Shown piece after piece: positions 25,577-33,675 of a stretch of DNA of 64,000 bases. The DNA is from Nonomuraea fuscirosea (GTDB lineage: Bacteria > Actinomycetota > Actinomycetes > Streptosporangiales > Streptosporangiaceae), in NCBI RefSeq assembly GCF_003001935.1, contig NZ_PVNG01000037.1:1-64000 (forward strand), given 5' to 3'. Both the position numbers and the translations under genes were made by a program. Positions within the stretch are counted from its first letter, which is position 1, and each line of letters starts with the position of its first letter. The notes beneath the pieces are model-generated. The model was not told the DNA's origin and ran no database searches. It was given only the letters and a program-made list of their open reading frames with translations.

Positions 25577-27126
25577 GCTGCCTCCTTCGGCATTTGGTGC
25601 AGCGCCGAGGCGAGCGCGGCGACGTTCAGTCCGGCAAGCGCGTGCTCCGTCACTACGCGCCCCTGGGCCATGACCAGGACGCGGTCGCACAGCCGCGCCA
25701 GTTCGTCCAGGTCGGTGCTCGACACCAGCACGGATGTCCCGCTGCGGACCGCCGCGCGGATGAGGTCGTAGATCTCGTTGCGGGCTGCGATGTCGACTCC
25801 CTGGGTCGGCTCGGCCAGCAGCAGCAGGCGGGGGCTGAGCGCCAGGCAGCGGGCGAGAAGGACCTTCTGCTGGTTGCCGCCGGACAGCGCCCCCACTTCG
25901 ATCTCGACGCCGGCGGCCTTGATCCCGAAGGACCGTCTGGCTACTTCGGCGTCCGATCGCTCGCGCCTGATCGACAGCCACCCTTTCGACCAGAAGTCCC
26001 GGAGCCTGGGGGCCGTGAGGTTGGACCGCAGCGAAAGGTCGAGGAAGCAGCCGTCCTGGTGCCGGTCCGCCGGGGAGTAGACAAGCCTCTCTCGTAGCGC
26101 GTCACGAGGACCCGCGGGTTCGTATCGCCGGCCGTCGATGAGCATCGTCCCGGCGCTCGCCCGGCGCAGCCCGAACAGGACCTGGAGCGGCTCGTCGAAC
26201 CCTGATCCGGCCAGCCCGGTGAGCCCGAGGATCTCTCCCTCCTCAATGGTGAGATCCAGGCGCTCAAGACCCCGCGAACGCAGTCCTGACACGACGACTC
26301 CGCCCGTGCGGCGACGGGGACCCGCGGGCCTGGCTCCTGTGCCGCGGTCGCGGTGCCGCGTCACGTCCTGCGCGGGACCGACGATGTGGTCGATCAGCTG
26401 GTCCTGAGTGAGGGACTCCATCGCCGCCGTCAGCACGTTGCGGCCGTCGCGCAGCACGGTGACCGTGTCGGCCACCGCGCGCACCTCTGCCAGACGGTGA
26501 CTGATGTAGATCACGGTCTGGCCGCGGGCGCGATGGCGGTTCAGGTGCTCGAGCAGCAGGTCGGCGTCCGGGCCCGGGAGGGAGGCCGTGGGCTCGTCCA
26601 GGACGAGGACGCCGGGCTGCCCGTCCGTGACGTTGAGAGCTCGAGCAATGGCGACCATCGTCTGCTCGGACGGCCTCAGATCCCCCAGCCGGTCGTCCGG
26701 CCGCAGCGTCAGTTCGAACCGGTCCAGCAGCGCCCGGGCCTCGCTCCGGACGGCGGGCCACCGGATCGGGGTGATCCTGGCCGTCTGCATGGAGGTGCCC
26801 AGGGCGAGATTCTCCGCGACGGTCATGTCGGGGAACAGTCCGAGGTCCTGGTGGACGAAGCGCAGCCCGGCCTGCCGGGACATCGGCCTGGTGAAGTGGC
26901 GGGCATCCCATCGATGACCGTTCACGGTGATCGTGCCGGTGTCGGCCCGGTGCACCCCTGCGAGGATCTTGACGGTGGTGGATTTGCCCGAGCCGTTGCC
27001 GCCCACGATGGCGTGAATCTGCCCAGGGATCACGTCGACGTCGAGCTGTATCAAGGCCTTCGTAGCGCCGAAGTGTTTCGAGACGTCCCGGATGCTGAGC
27101 GCCGGGCCTGTGTGCGGTGGGGTCAT
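25573..27126 (-). CDS. sugar ABC transporter ATP-binding protein with two nucleotide-binding domains (RbsA type)
   Basis: A 517-residue protein starting at ATG 27126, overlapping the binding-protein stop by 4 bp. NBD1 has Walker A 'GGNGSGKST' (about 40), a degenerate signature 'LRPSEQTMVAIARAL' and Walker B 'VLVLDEPTASL'. NBD2 has a vestigial Walker A ('GLAGSGFDE'), a good signature 'LSGGNQQKVLLARCL' and a Walker B reading 'LLLAEPTQGVD', where the usual Asp is Ala. RbsA-type proteins normally have one weak site, but loss of this Asp is more than usual. Only one composite ATP site is likely to hydrolyse. Confidence 0.9.
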   Translation of the reverse strand: MTPPHTGPALSIRDVSKHFGATKALIQLDVDVIPGQIHAIVGGNGSGKSTTVKILAGVHRADTGTITVNGHRWDARHFTRPMSRQAGLRFVHQDLGLFPDMTVAENLALGTSMQTARITPIRWPAVRSEARALLDRFELTLRPDDRLGDLRPSEQTMVAIARALNVTDGQPGVLVLDEPTASLPGPDADLLLEHLNRHRARGQTVIYISHRLAEVRAVADTVTVLRDGRNVLTAAMESLTQDQLIDHIVGPAQDVTRHRDRGTGARPAGPRRRTGGVVVSGLRSRGLERLDLTIEEGEILGLTGLAGSGFDEPLQVLFGLRRASAGTMLIDGRRYEPAGPRDALRERLVYSPADRHQDGCFLDLSLRSNLTAPRLRDFWSKGWLSIRRERSDAEVARRSFGIKAAGVEIEVGALSGGNQQKVLLARCLALSPRLLLLAEPTQGVDIAARNEIYDLIRAAVRSGTSVLVSSTDLDELARLCDRVLVMAQGRVVTEHALAGLNVAALASALHQMPKEAA

Positions 27127-28322
27127 CGCCCGTCCCAGATCTTCCGGTAGTTGGCGCGGAAGTCGACCGGGGCCTCGAAGCTGCCTGTCGGGGGAACGTT
27201 CCCGGCGTCCACTGCATACAGTCCCATCCCGGATGGGACCTGCTTCTGACCGGCGAACAGGCGGATCAGTCCGTCGACCGCCGCCCATCCTGACCACACG
27301 TGCGGGATCCCCATCGACGCCGTCTGGCCGCGGTCCTTGCGGATCAGGTCCAGGCTCGGCTGATTGCCCTCGTTGCCGACGACGAAGAGCGAGTCCTTGC
27401 GTCCCGACTCCATCACCGCAGGGGCGACGGACAGGCCGACCCCGTCGAAGGGGATAAAGATGCTGTTTGCCTGCGGGTTCTGCAGCAGCGCCGCCTGAGC
27501 CTTGGCGGTAACGCCGGGGCCGAGGTCCGAAAGGCTCAGCGGGATCTTGTGGACCACGCATTCCTCGCACTTCTTGTTGTCCTGCAGGAAGAGGTCCGTC
27601 GCCGCCTTGGGCGCGGCCAGATCCTGGATGTGGAAGACGAGCGTGTCGGCCTTTCCGTCGGTCGCATCGACGATGAGCCACCCCTTGGCCAGGCCGATCG
27701 TCTTCGCCCACGTCGCGTAATCCACCGGATTGCCGTCCAGTCCCGCGTAGGTCACCGTGGTGTCCAGAAGCGGGGCCTCGAGACAGTCGGCGGCGTAGAT
27801 GCCCGCCAGTTTGATGCCGGCCGCCCTGGCCTCCTGGAGCGCTCCCTTCACGGGTGCGCAGTCGAAGGCGATGATGATGACCGCGTCGGCCTGAGCCGAC
27901 CTCGCCTGGCGAATTCCGGCCTGCCACTTCGATGGGTCTCCGGCGCCGTCGAAGACCGTCGGGGTCCAGCCGGCCGCCGTGACGGCCTCCTTGGCCCCTT
28001 CTGACAGCAGATGGCCGCCCGGATCGCTCTCCAGGAACGAGATGATCCACACCTTCTTGCCCGGCGCCGGGCGCGGCGCGGAGGTGGGAAGGGGGCCGGT
28101 GATGCCCTTCTTCATCTTGGCCGCCACGCAATGGGCGAAGGCCACGTATGGTGGCCCCGCTGGGACAGAGGACCAGTCATCGCAGTTGGCGGCGGCGGGG
28201 ACCTGTGTACGAGTGAAGGCGCCCGGCCGGTCCTCGCCGGCCGGGCTCGCGGTGCACGCCGACATGACCGCAAGAGCACTGAGTGCGGCGGCCACTACGG
28301 CGAGCCGACGTTGACGCTGCAT
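27123..28322 (-). CDS. periplasmic-binding-protein-type lipoprotein of a sugar ABC importer
   Basis: 399 residues from ATG 28322 (a TTG two codons earlier is less likely). The signal is a lipoprotein type, 'ALAVMSAC' with Cys23. The mature protein has the type-1 PBP fold used by ribose and autoinducer importers: 'KVWIISFLESDPGGHLLSEGAKEAV', 'ADAVIIIAFDCAPVKGALQEARAAGI', 'SIFIPFDGVGLSVAPA'. A Cys pair 'CEEC' near residue 237 is unusual and may form a disulfide. It is the first gene of the coupled transporter operon. Ligand unknown. Confidence 0.88.
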   Translation of the reverse strand: MQRQRRLAVVAAALSALAVMSACTASPAGEDRPGAFTRTQVPAAANCDDWSSVPAGPPYVAFAHCVAAKMKKGITGPLPTSAPRPAPGKKVWIISFLESDPGGHLLSEGAKEAVTAAGWTPTVFDGAGDPSKWQAGIRQARSAQADAVIIIAFDCAPVKGALQEARAAGIKLAGIYAADCLEAPLLDTTVTYAGLDGNPVDYATWAKTIGLAKGWLIVDATDGKADTLVFHIQDLAAPKAATDLFLQDNKKCEECVVHKIPLSLSDLGPGVTAKAQAALLQNPQANSIFIPFDGVGLSVAPAVMESGRKDSLFVVGNEGNQPSLDLIRKDRGQTASMGIPHVWSGWAAVDGLIRLFAGQKQVPSGMGLYAVDAGNVPPTGSFEAPVDFRANYRKIWDGR

Positions 28323-28496
28323 GTCCAACCCACTTCCTTCGCCTACGGAGGCGGCATGGCGCGGTGCCAGGTGAGGGGAGTAAACAAGGGCTCCGTCGGC
28401 CGCACCAGATCGGGGGCGAGCAGGACACGATCCGGAAACCGGATCAACATGGCGGTGTAACGTTCGAGTGGTTCGGCAGTGAAGTGGACGGCTCCG

Positions 28497-28811
28497 TCAG
28501 CGCGGGGACGTGATCGGCATCCCGTGTCCGGCCAGCGGTTCCAGCCACGAAAGCGACGCCGACTCCACGAGCTCCTCCATCTGCCGGCCGAGCTCCGCCC
28601 GCCGCGGAGAGCGGGAGTGCTCGTCGAGGGCCTCCTGGTCGGCATAGACCTCGACCGCGACGACGGTGCGCGGGCTCTCGGGCTCCGTGAAGAGCTGGAA
28701 CACGACGGTGCCCCGCTCGGTCTTGACATGATCGGCATAGGCGGTGAGCACCGCCAGGAGGGTCTCGTGCTCGCCGGGACGTGAGGTGAGCCTCGCCAGA
28801 ACTGTGATCAT
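28497..28811 (-). CDS. antibiotic-biosynthesis-monooxygenase (ABM/YgiN-like) domain protein
   Basis: A 104-residue single ABM domain. The start is ATG 28811 with AGGAGA four bases upstream; the frame is open for 21 codons further without a ribosome site. It has 'ITVLARLTSRPGEHETLLAVL', 'RGTVVFQLFTEP' and 'VVAVEVYADQEALDEH', the ferredoxin-like fold of cofactor-free quinol monooxygenases. It lies between the IclR gene and the ABC operon on the same strand. Association with a catabolic cluster suggests oxidation or protection against quinone-like intermediates. Confidence 0.87.
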   Translation of the reverse strand: MITVLARLTSRPGEHETLLAVLTAYADHVKTERGTVVFQLFTEPESPRTVVAVEVYADQEALDEHSRSPRRAELGRQMEELVESASLSWLEPLAGHGMPITSPR

Positions 28812-28874
28812 GAAATCTCCTAGTGTCGAATCGGTGAACGTGAAGGTGGGTGATTTGCGCCTGCACTGACGCAC

Positions 28875-29623
28875 TCAGGCGGCGCGGCCGACCGCACGGG
28901 AAAGACTGAGGGCAGCCGTGTGAACGGCGGAGGTGACGTGGTCGAGACGCATCCGCGTGCTCCAGCCGGAGGCGGAGATGGCGCCGATCGCGATAGTGCC
29001 CTGGTCGAGGATGGGGGCGGCCGCGCACAGCACCCCGGTCCCCGACTCCTCCCGGTCGTAGGCCACACCGTGGTCGCGGATCGTCTCCAGCTGGCGGGTA
29101 AGGAGCCCCGGCATGGTCAGTGTGCGGGCGGTAAGGCGTGGGAGACCCGCCGCCAAGACCGTGTCGAGAACGTCAGCCGAGGAGAAGGCGAGGATATTAC
29201 CGACGCCCGTCGCGGCCGCCGGAAGACGGCCGCCGACCGCCGAGGGCAGATTCGGACTGTCAGGAGCGTCGAGTACTCCAGGTAGACCACTTCACACCCC
29301 TCGAGTACGGCCAGATGCACGGTCTGGCCCGTCGCCTCGCGCAGATCCGCCATGTAGGGCAGAGCCGCCTGGCGCAGAAGTCGGCGCCGCGGCACCCGCT
29401 GACCGAGTTCGAACAGCCGTAGCCCGAGGCGTATCCCGGTGCCGTGCCGTTCGAGCAGGCCACAGCTCACCAGGTCCGCGGCGAGTCGATGAACGGTCGA
29501 ACGCGGCAGGCTCGTACGTCGGGCGATCTGCGTGACCCCGAGCAGGTTGTCGCCCGGACTGAAGGCGCTGAGGATCGCGGCGATGCGCTCCGGGGGTGTG
29601 CCCTCCCCGGACCTTGAATGCAT
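28875..29623 (-). pseudogene. IclR-family regulator interrupted by one frameshift
   Basis: From the ATG at 29623 the N-terminal winged helix is normal: 'RIAAILSAFSPGDNLLGVTQIARRTSLPRSTVHRLAADL'-type sequence, then 'LRLFELGQRVPRRRLLRQAALPYM' and 'HLAVLEGCEVVYLEYSTLL'. After about 29270 the expected 'LPSAVGGRLPAAATGVGNIL' and 'LPRLTARTLT...GVAYDREESG' ligand-domain sequence is in another frame and runs cleanly to 28875. The family length (about 250) is recovered if one shift is corrected. It is a recent pseudogene, a sequencing error, or less likely two polypeptides. The likely targets are the ABM-ABC operon and the divergent hydratase gene. Confidence 0.8.
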
Positions 29624-29664
29624 AGGTCGAGCGTATGGCACGAACACGCAGGTTCCGCGAATGT

Positions 29665-29681
29665 GTTCCGTCTTGTGGAAC
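29665..29681. promoter_or_regulatory. candidate IclR operator in the divergent region
   Basis: GTTCC and GGAAC are separated by 7 nt, with an extra GTTCC half-site at 29652-29656. The site lies between the IclR start (29623) and the divergent hydratase start (29733). Confidence 0.35.
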
Positions 29682-29732
29682 GGCTTCGTTGTCCTGGCCA
29701 CACAGTCCCTGTCGCAGACGGAGGAGGAATCC

Positions 29733-30328
29733 GTGAACGACATCCAGGGGACAGCGGACCGGCTGATGAACGCTTACGCGACAAAGGTGTCGATCGACCG
29801 CTCACAGCCACCCATCCGTGGATGTCGCTGGACGACGCCTACGCCGTCCAACTCGCACAGGTCGAGCGGTGGGGCCGGATCACGGCCACTTGACCGCCTC
29901 GATGTTCCATCTGGACGGTGCCCCGATCGACGTCGGCCGGTTCTTGCAACCACGCATGGAGCCGGAGATCGCTCTCGTGCTCGGCAAGCCCTTGGCTGGT
30001 CCCGGCCTGACGACGGCCGACACCGTCGAATGCGGTGGACTACCTGCTGCCCGTCCTGGAGATCATCAACTCGCGGATCCACGATTGGAAGATCAAATTT
30101 GCTGACACGGTCGCCGACGACGCCTCCAGCGGAGGCGTCGTCCTGGGCGCCCGGCCGGTGCCCCTCCAAGCCCTGGACCTGCGACTCGCCGGCTGTCTGC
30201 TGTGCCGCGACGGGCACCTCGTCCAGACCGGTGCACCGGCGCGGTTCTGGGATCACCGCTTAACGCGGTGACCTGGCTGGCCAACACCCTGGGCGAGCGG
30301 GGCAGCACCCGACCGCGGAGAGTGTAGG
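29733..30328 (+). pseudogene. decayed 2-keto-4-pentenoate hydratase (MhpD-type) gene
   Basis: A GTG at 29733 with GAGGAGG upstream opens 'DIQGTADRLMNAYATK'. The next family blocks are in other frames: 'LTATHPWMSLDDAYAVQLAQVERWG', then 'MFHLDGAPIDVGRFLQPRMEPEIALVLGKPL', 'DYLLPVLEIINSRIHDWKIKFADTVADDASSGGVVLG' and 'WLANTLGERG'. The segment between VERWG and MFH, normally about 30 residues with 'KVGLTS', is deleted, and the C-terminus is lost. At least three shifts are needed. The enzyme belongs to meta-cleavage aromatic degradation or related sugar-acid routes; this copy is dead. Confidence 0.8.
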
Positions 30329-30609
30329 CACCCGACCCTCCCCGGCCCTAAACGCGTTCCCCAGGTCATCGCCCCAATCCGAGCTCACGTGTGACTACCA
30401 ACTGCGGAACCCGGGCGCCGCCACAGCCCGCTTTGCGCGATAGAGCGCCATCGATGCCAACCAGGGCACATGCGAAGTTCGGAAGTCAAAGACAAGCTGA
30501 GCGCTTACGGTCGCCGACAGCACGGGCGGTCGGCTGGATGCCGCTGTCGAGCACCATGCGGTTCGGCAGCCCCACCCGTATCCGCCCGCAGGCTCGGAGC
30601 GGCCTCCGC
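30329..30609. other. intergenic stretch without a recognised gene
   Basis: No supported gene. It separates the dead hydratase from the terminator of the leftward DUF5648-type gene. Confidence 0.4.
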
Positions 30610-30656
30610 CGGTACGGAGGGGGATCGCTCCAGTTTCGCGGTCCTCCTCCGTACCG
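30610..30656 (-). terminator. strong hairpin terminator of the DUF5648-type gene
   Basis: A 15-bp stem built from CGGTACGGAGGGGGA and TCCTCCTCCGTACCG with a single G-T pair and a 17-nt loop, starting 12 nt beyond the stop at 30669. Confidence 0.65.
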
Positions 30657-30668
30657 TCACCGCAGACG

Positions 30669-31253
30669 TTAGTTCGGCTGCCTGAACTGGAACAGGATGG
30701 GACCGTTGAGCTCCCAAGCCGGCTCCTTGATCAGGATGCTGTTCTTGTGCGCCTCGACGGCAAGGCGCCACCGGCCATTGTTGGACATGCGGTACACCTT
30801 GACGTCGCCACCCGCCTCGGTCGATCCCGGCGCGTAACCGAGCACTCCCTCGTAACGGAAGTTGCCGGAACTGACTAGCTTGTCCCGCTCGGTGACCGAC
30901 CCCGTCACGATGTACGACGTCTTCTTCGAATAGCGAAGCCGGTACAGCGGCTTGCCGCCGTCGAACGGTGCGGGCGACAGGTAGTACAGCGGCGTCTGCG
31001 TGACCGTCCAGCCGTACTTGGTGACAGCATTGTTCTTCTCCGACTCGCTGGCCGTGTAGAAGTAGCCGCCGTCCTTGGTCAGCAGTTCGTAGACCTTCAC
31101 TCGCTGGGCGGCGACCGTGGCCGCTGACTCGGCCTTGACGGCCGTATCAGCGGTGGCCTGCGTGGTGGCGACGGCGAGGGACAGCGAGGCGCCCAGCATC
31201 ACTGCTAAGCCGAGGCCCACGGGACGGGGCATGCTGCCGAACAATATGGCCAT
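30669..31253 (-). CDS. secreted DUF5648-type single-module protein
   Basis: A 194-residue protein from ATG 31253 with AAGGAG eleven bases upstream. A Sec signal peptide (about 1-35, ending in ATA-type residues) precedes one module: 'KVYELLTKDGGYFYTASESE', 'KYGWTVTQTPLYYLSP', 'PLYRLRYSKKTSYIVTGSVTERDKL'-type sequence and 'VYRMSNNGRWRLAVE'. The same module forms the N-terminal part of the GH99-like protein at 17620. The fold is probably a small beta structure that binds something outside the cell; function is not known. A short tail after the module ends in 'FQFRQPN'. Confidence 0.8.
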   Translation of the reverse strand: MAILFGSMPRPVGLGLAVMLGASLSLAVATTQATADTAVKAESAATVAAQRVKVYELLTKDGGYFYTASESEKNNAVTKYGWTVTQTPLYYLSPAPFDGGKPLYRLRYSKKTSYIVTGSVTERDKLVSSGNFRYEGVLGYAPGSTEAGGDVKVYRMSNNGRWRLAVEAHKNSILIKEPAWELNGPILFQFRQPN

Positions 31254-31596
31254 GTATCTGTTTTCTCCTTCGGAGTAGCCTGCATGTACTGCTCGTCGTG
31301 TTGCGCTAGCGGGCGCCAACGGCGGCATCCTGGTCACAGGGCCGCAGGTCAGCAGCACTCTACGCAGGAGCCAGGTCGGGCGAACATCGCTCGCAGATCT
31401 TGGCAGGAATGTGGTGCTCGGTGACACATTCACCACTCATCGCCCTCTAGGCATGAACGTCGTCTTCGGCGACTGCGCCGGCAGGATCTCGCGGCCCCGC
31501 ACCGGTGAAACACCGTTGTCGAGGGTCGTTGCCGCGTCGCCGGGTGGAAACGCCGCGCGGTCACCGTCATCGACGGGGTTCAGGGGTGTGGGGCGG

Positions 31597-31917
31597 TCAG
31601 GACCTGGCCAGTTCCGCGACGGTCGACGCCACCTCCGCCTCGGTGGTGCGGGCGGCCAGGGCGGGAGTAGGGTTGGCGACCGGTTCCAGGCCGACGCCGA
31701 GCGCGTATCGGGCGGCCGCCGCGGAGCCGAGCAGGGTGGCGTAGGGGATTCCCACTCCTCGAGCCTCACCACCGTCTCGACCGGGCGGTAGCGGTCGGGC
31801 TCTGTCCGGCGGGCAGCGTACGTGTCGATGAACAGCGGCTCGTAGCCGTCGCGAAGCACGCGGTCGGAGACGTACAGGAAGCACGAGCCGCTTAGTCCCC
31901 GCAGAAATTTGCGTGCT
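31597..31917 (-). pseudogene. frameshifted fragment of an unrecognised gene
   Basis: Leftward, 'FLYVSDRVLRDGYEPLF', 'DTYAARRTEPDRY' and 'VVRLEEW' are followed in a new frame (shift near 31750) by 'GIPYATLLGSAAAARYALG' and 'EAEVASTVAELARS', ending in a stop at 31597. Codon use is good on both sides, so this was once coding, but I do not recognise the family and no start is visible. The surrounding bases (31254-31596 and 31918-32110) show no gene. Confidence 0.4.
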
Positions 31918-32110
31918 TCCTAACTGGGCCAGAGGAGATGCTCAACGCTAGCCCTGGGAGGCCGGGGGCGGCCGGTGGCGAAAGTGCGGCGGAGATTGGC
32001 CGGAACCACTCGTCTCGCATGCCGGAGGAGCTGCGACACTCAATGGTTGCCGTACAGGTCACGACCATTTTGCGGGGCGGTCGGAAGAGACTTCTCATGG
32101 GGGGTGGACG

Positions 32111-32815
32111 GTGCCGAGGCTACGTAGCCTGCCAGGGGTGATGGTGCTGGTCGCAGTGGTCACAGGCTGTGGCCTCACACCGGCGGCCGCACCCTCCTCC
32201 CCCACTCCCACGACCGGCCCGTCACGGCAAGAGGCCGGGCCCACGTCGAAGCCGCCCGTCGAAGCCGCCCTGCTCAAGGCGCCCAGTAACCCTTGCCGTG
32301 TGCTGACCCCGTCGACCCGGGCGAGGCTCGGGGTGCGGCAGGGAGTCAAGGACCGGCTCGACCCGGCCTGCAAGTGGCGCAACGACCCCGGCGACGCCCC
32401 GCCGTTCAAGTTCCGGGATCTCAGCATCACCTATGACGCCGGGTTCAAAGAGTTCGCCGATTCGGTGAAGGACGCGAAGAAGAGCTTCGCGACCAAGAGG
32501 AAGAGCGACTACCGGCAGCCCAGCGTCTTCGGTGGGGCTCCAGCGGTGAAGGGCGTAATCCAGCAGGTCGGCACCGCCAAGGCGGGCCAGCACTTCGACG
32601 AGGGTTACTACGTGTACTTCGTCTACGAGATCGGCGAGGCCCAGCGCGGTGAGGGCAAGGCCGTCCTGCGCAAGGGCAATTTGCTGATCACGATCAGCTT
32701 TAGCGGTGCCGACGTGCCCGGGCGCAGGATGCGTGACGGCAAGCCCATCGGCAACGCCACCGCCCAGGACGCGATCGACATCGTGGCGGGGCAGGCCATC
32801 GCGGCAGTGCGGTGA
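32111..32815 (+). CDS. DUF3558-type lipoprotein
   Basis: A 234-residue secreted lipoprotein from GTG 32111. The lipobox is 'VVTGC' with Cys20, followed by a Pro/Thr/Ser-rich spacer. The domain from about 50 has 'NPCRVLTPSTRARLGV' and 'ACKWRND', a Cys pair typical of actinobacterial DUF3558 proteins, and ends with 'AIDIVAGQAIAAV'. It is cell-surface anchored; function of the family is not established. It stands alone with unrelated neighbours. Confidence 0.82.
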   Translation: MPRLRSLPGVMVLVAVVTGCGLTPAAAPSSPTPTTGPSRQEAGPTSKPPVEAALLKAPSNPCRVLTPSTRARLGVRQGVKDRLDPACKWRNDPGDAPPFKFRDLSITYDAGFKEFADSVKDAKKSFATKRKSDYRQPSVFGGAPAVKGVIQQVGTAKAGQHFDEGYYVYFVYEIGEAQRGEGKAVLRKGNLLITISFSGADVPGRRMRDGKPIGNATAQDAIDIVAGQAIAAVR

Positions 32816-32997
32816 CACCGCTACCTCGGGCTCGCCAACTGCACTCCTGCTCCATCCTGATCATGCACAGCCAGTCCACCACCCACAGCGCGTGGTCGCG
32901 CCGGGCCTGTCCAGGGCCAGGATTTTCGAATTCGAGGAGATTTTCGATGACATCGCCGGGCTTGAGGGATCTCATGCTTGGGGAGCTCCTCGCAGAC

Positions 32998-33399
32998 TTA
33001 TGCGGACCATTTCTGGCCCGCGACTCCCTCTTCCCCTCGCTCCACACACTCGTTCTTGCTCAAGGTGCCGTAGTAGACCTTCGTCCCCGGCTTGCCCGTC
33101 CACGTCGGGCTGGGTTCCGCGCCGGACGGGCTCGTCCTCGCGGGAGGGGAGGCTGGAGACGAGATCAAGAGAGGAAGCGTCCCGGGAGTCGTCGACGACA
33201 CAGGTGCTGGGGAACGGGCGGGGGACGAAGCGGGGGCGACCGCGCCGGCGAGCCGGATCCTCTCCCGGGAAGCGCCCGGCGCTTCCGCTGTGGCCACAAA
33301 TGCCGGGGCGGCCACGGCGCTCGCCACAAGGGTGAGAACACCTGCCGCCCAGGAACTCACAAGTCCGGCCTGCCGCCCGCTATCTTGCCGATATGTCAC
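32998..33399 (-). CDS. small secreted hypothetical protein with Pro/Ser/Ala-rich linker
   Basis: A possible 133-residue protein from GTG 33399. A signal-peptide-like segment ('GLVSSWAAGVLTLVASAVAA') is followed by a long disordered Ala/Pro/Ser stretch and a short end 'GTKVYYGTLSKNECVERG', resembling the Cys-containing tail of small actinobacterial secreted proteins. It stops soon after 'AGQKWSA', so the C-terminus may be cut short. The ribosome site is weak (GAAG). Confidence 0.45.
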   Translation of the reverse strand: MTYRQDSGRQAGLVSSWAAGVLTLVASAVAAPAFVATAEAPGASRERIRLAGAVAPASSPARSPAPVSSTTPGTLPLLISSPASPPARTSPSGAEPSPTWTGKPGTKVYYGTLSKNECVERGEEGVAGQKWSA

Positions 33400-33675
33400 C
33401 TGAACTTCTCGTGTGACGGGGCCGCGAAGATCACGAAGCGGGTGGGCAGGAACCAGCGCGGAGCGGACCGCGGGTGTGACATTGCCAGCCGGGCGGCGGT
33501 TCGACCCTGAGAGGCTGAGGAGCTGAGGAGCCGAGCCGTCGTGCCCGCCCGGCCGACATTGCACCACCCCTGTATGATCACAGCTTGCGCGAGGAACCTC
33601 CAGTCTTGCTCCCGCCATTCTGCGTGCTGTTTCTGCCACCTTTCCCTAGAGTCCGCCGGCCGTTGCCATCCGCTG

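Noticed and set aside
27123..28131. Extending the ABC ATPase frame upstream to 28131
   Set aside because: The extra 335 codons are a shadow of the binding-protein gene; the ATPase proper starts at the ATG overlapping that gene's stop.
30116..30142. A perfect palindrome GACGACGCCTCC / GGAGGCGTCGTC inside the hydratase relic
   Set aside because: It encodes a conserved stretch of the hydratase family (Asp-Asp-Ala-Ser-Ser-Gly-Gly-Val-Val), so the symmetry follows from codon choice.
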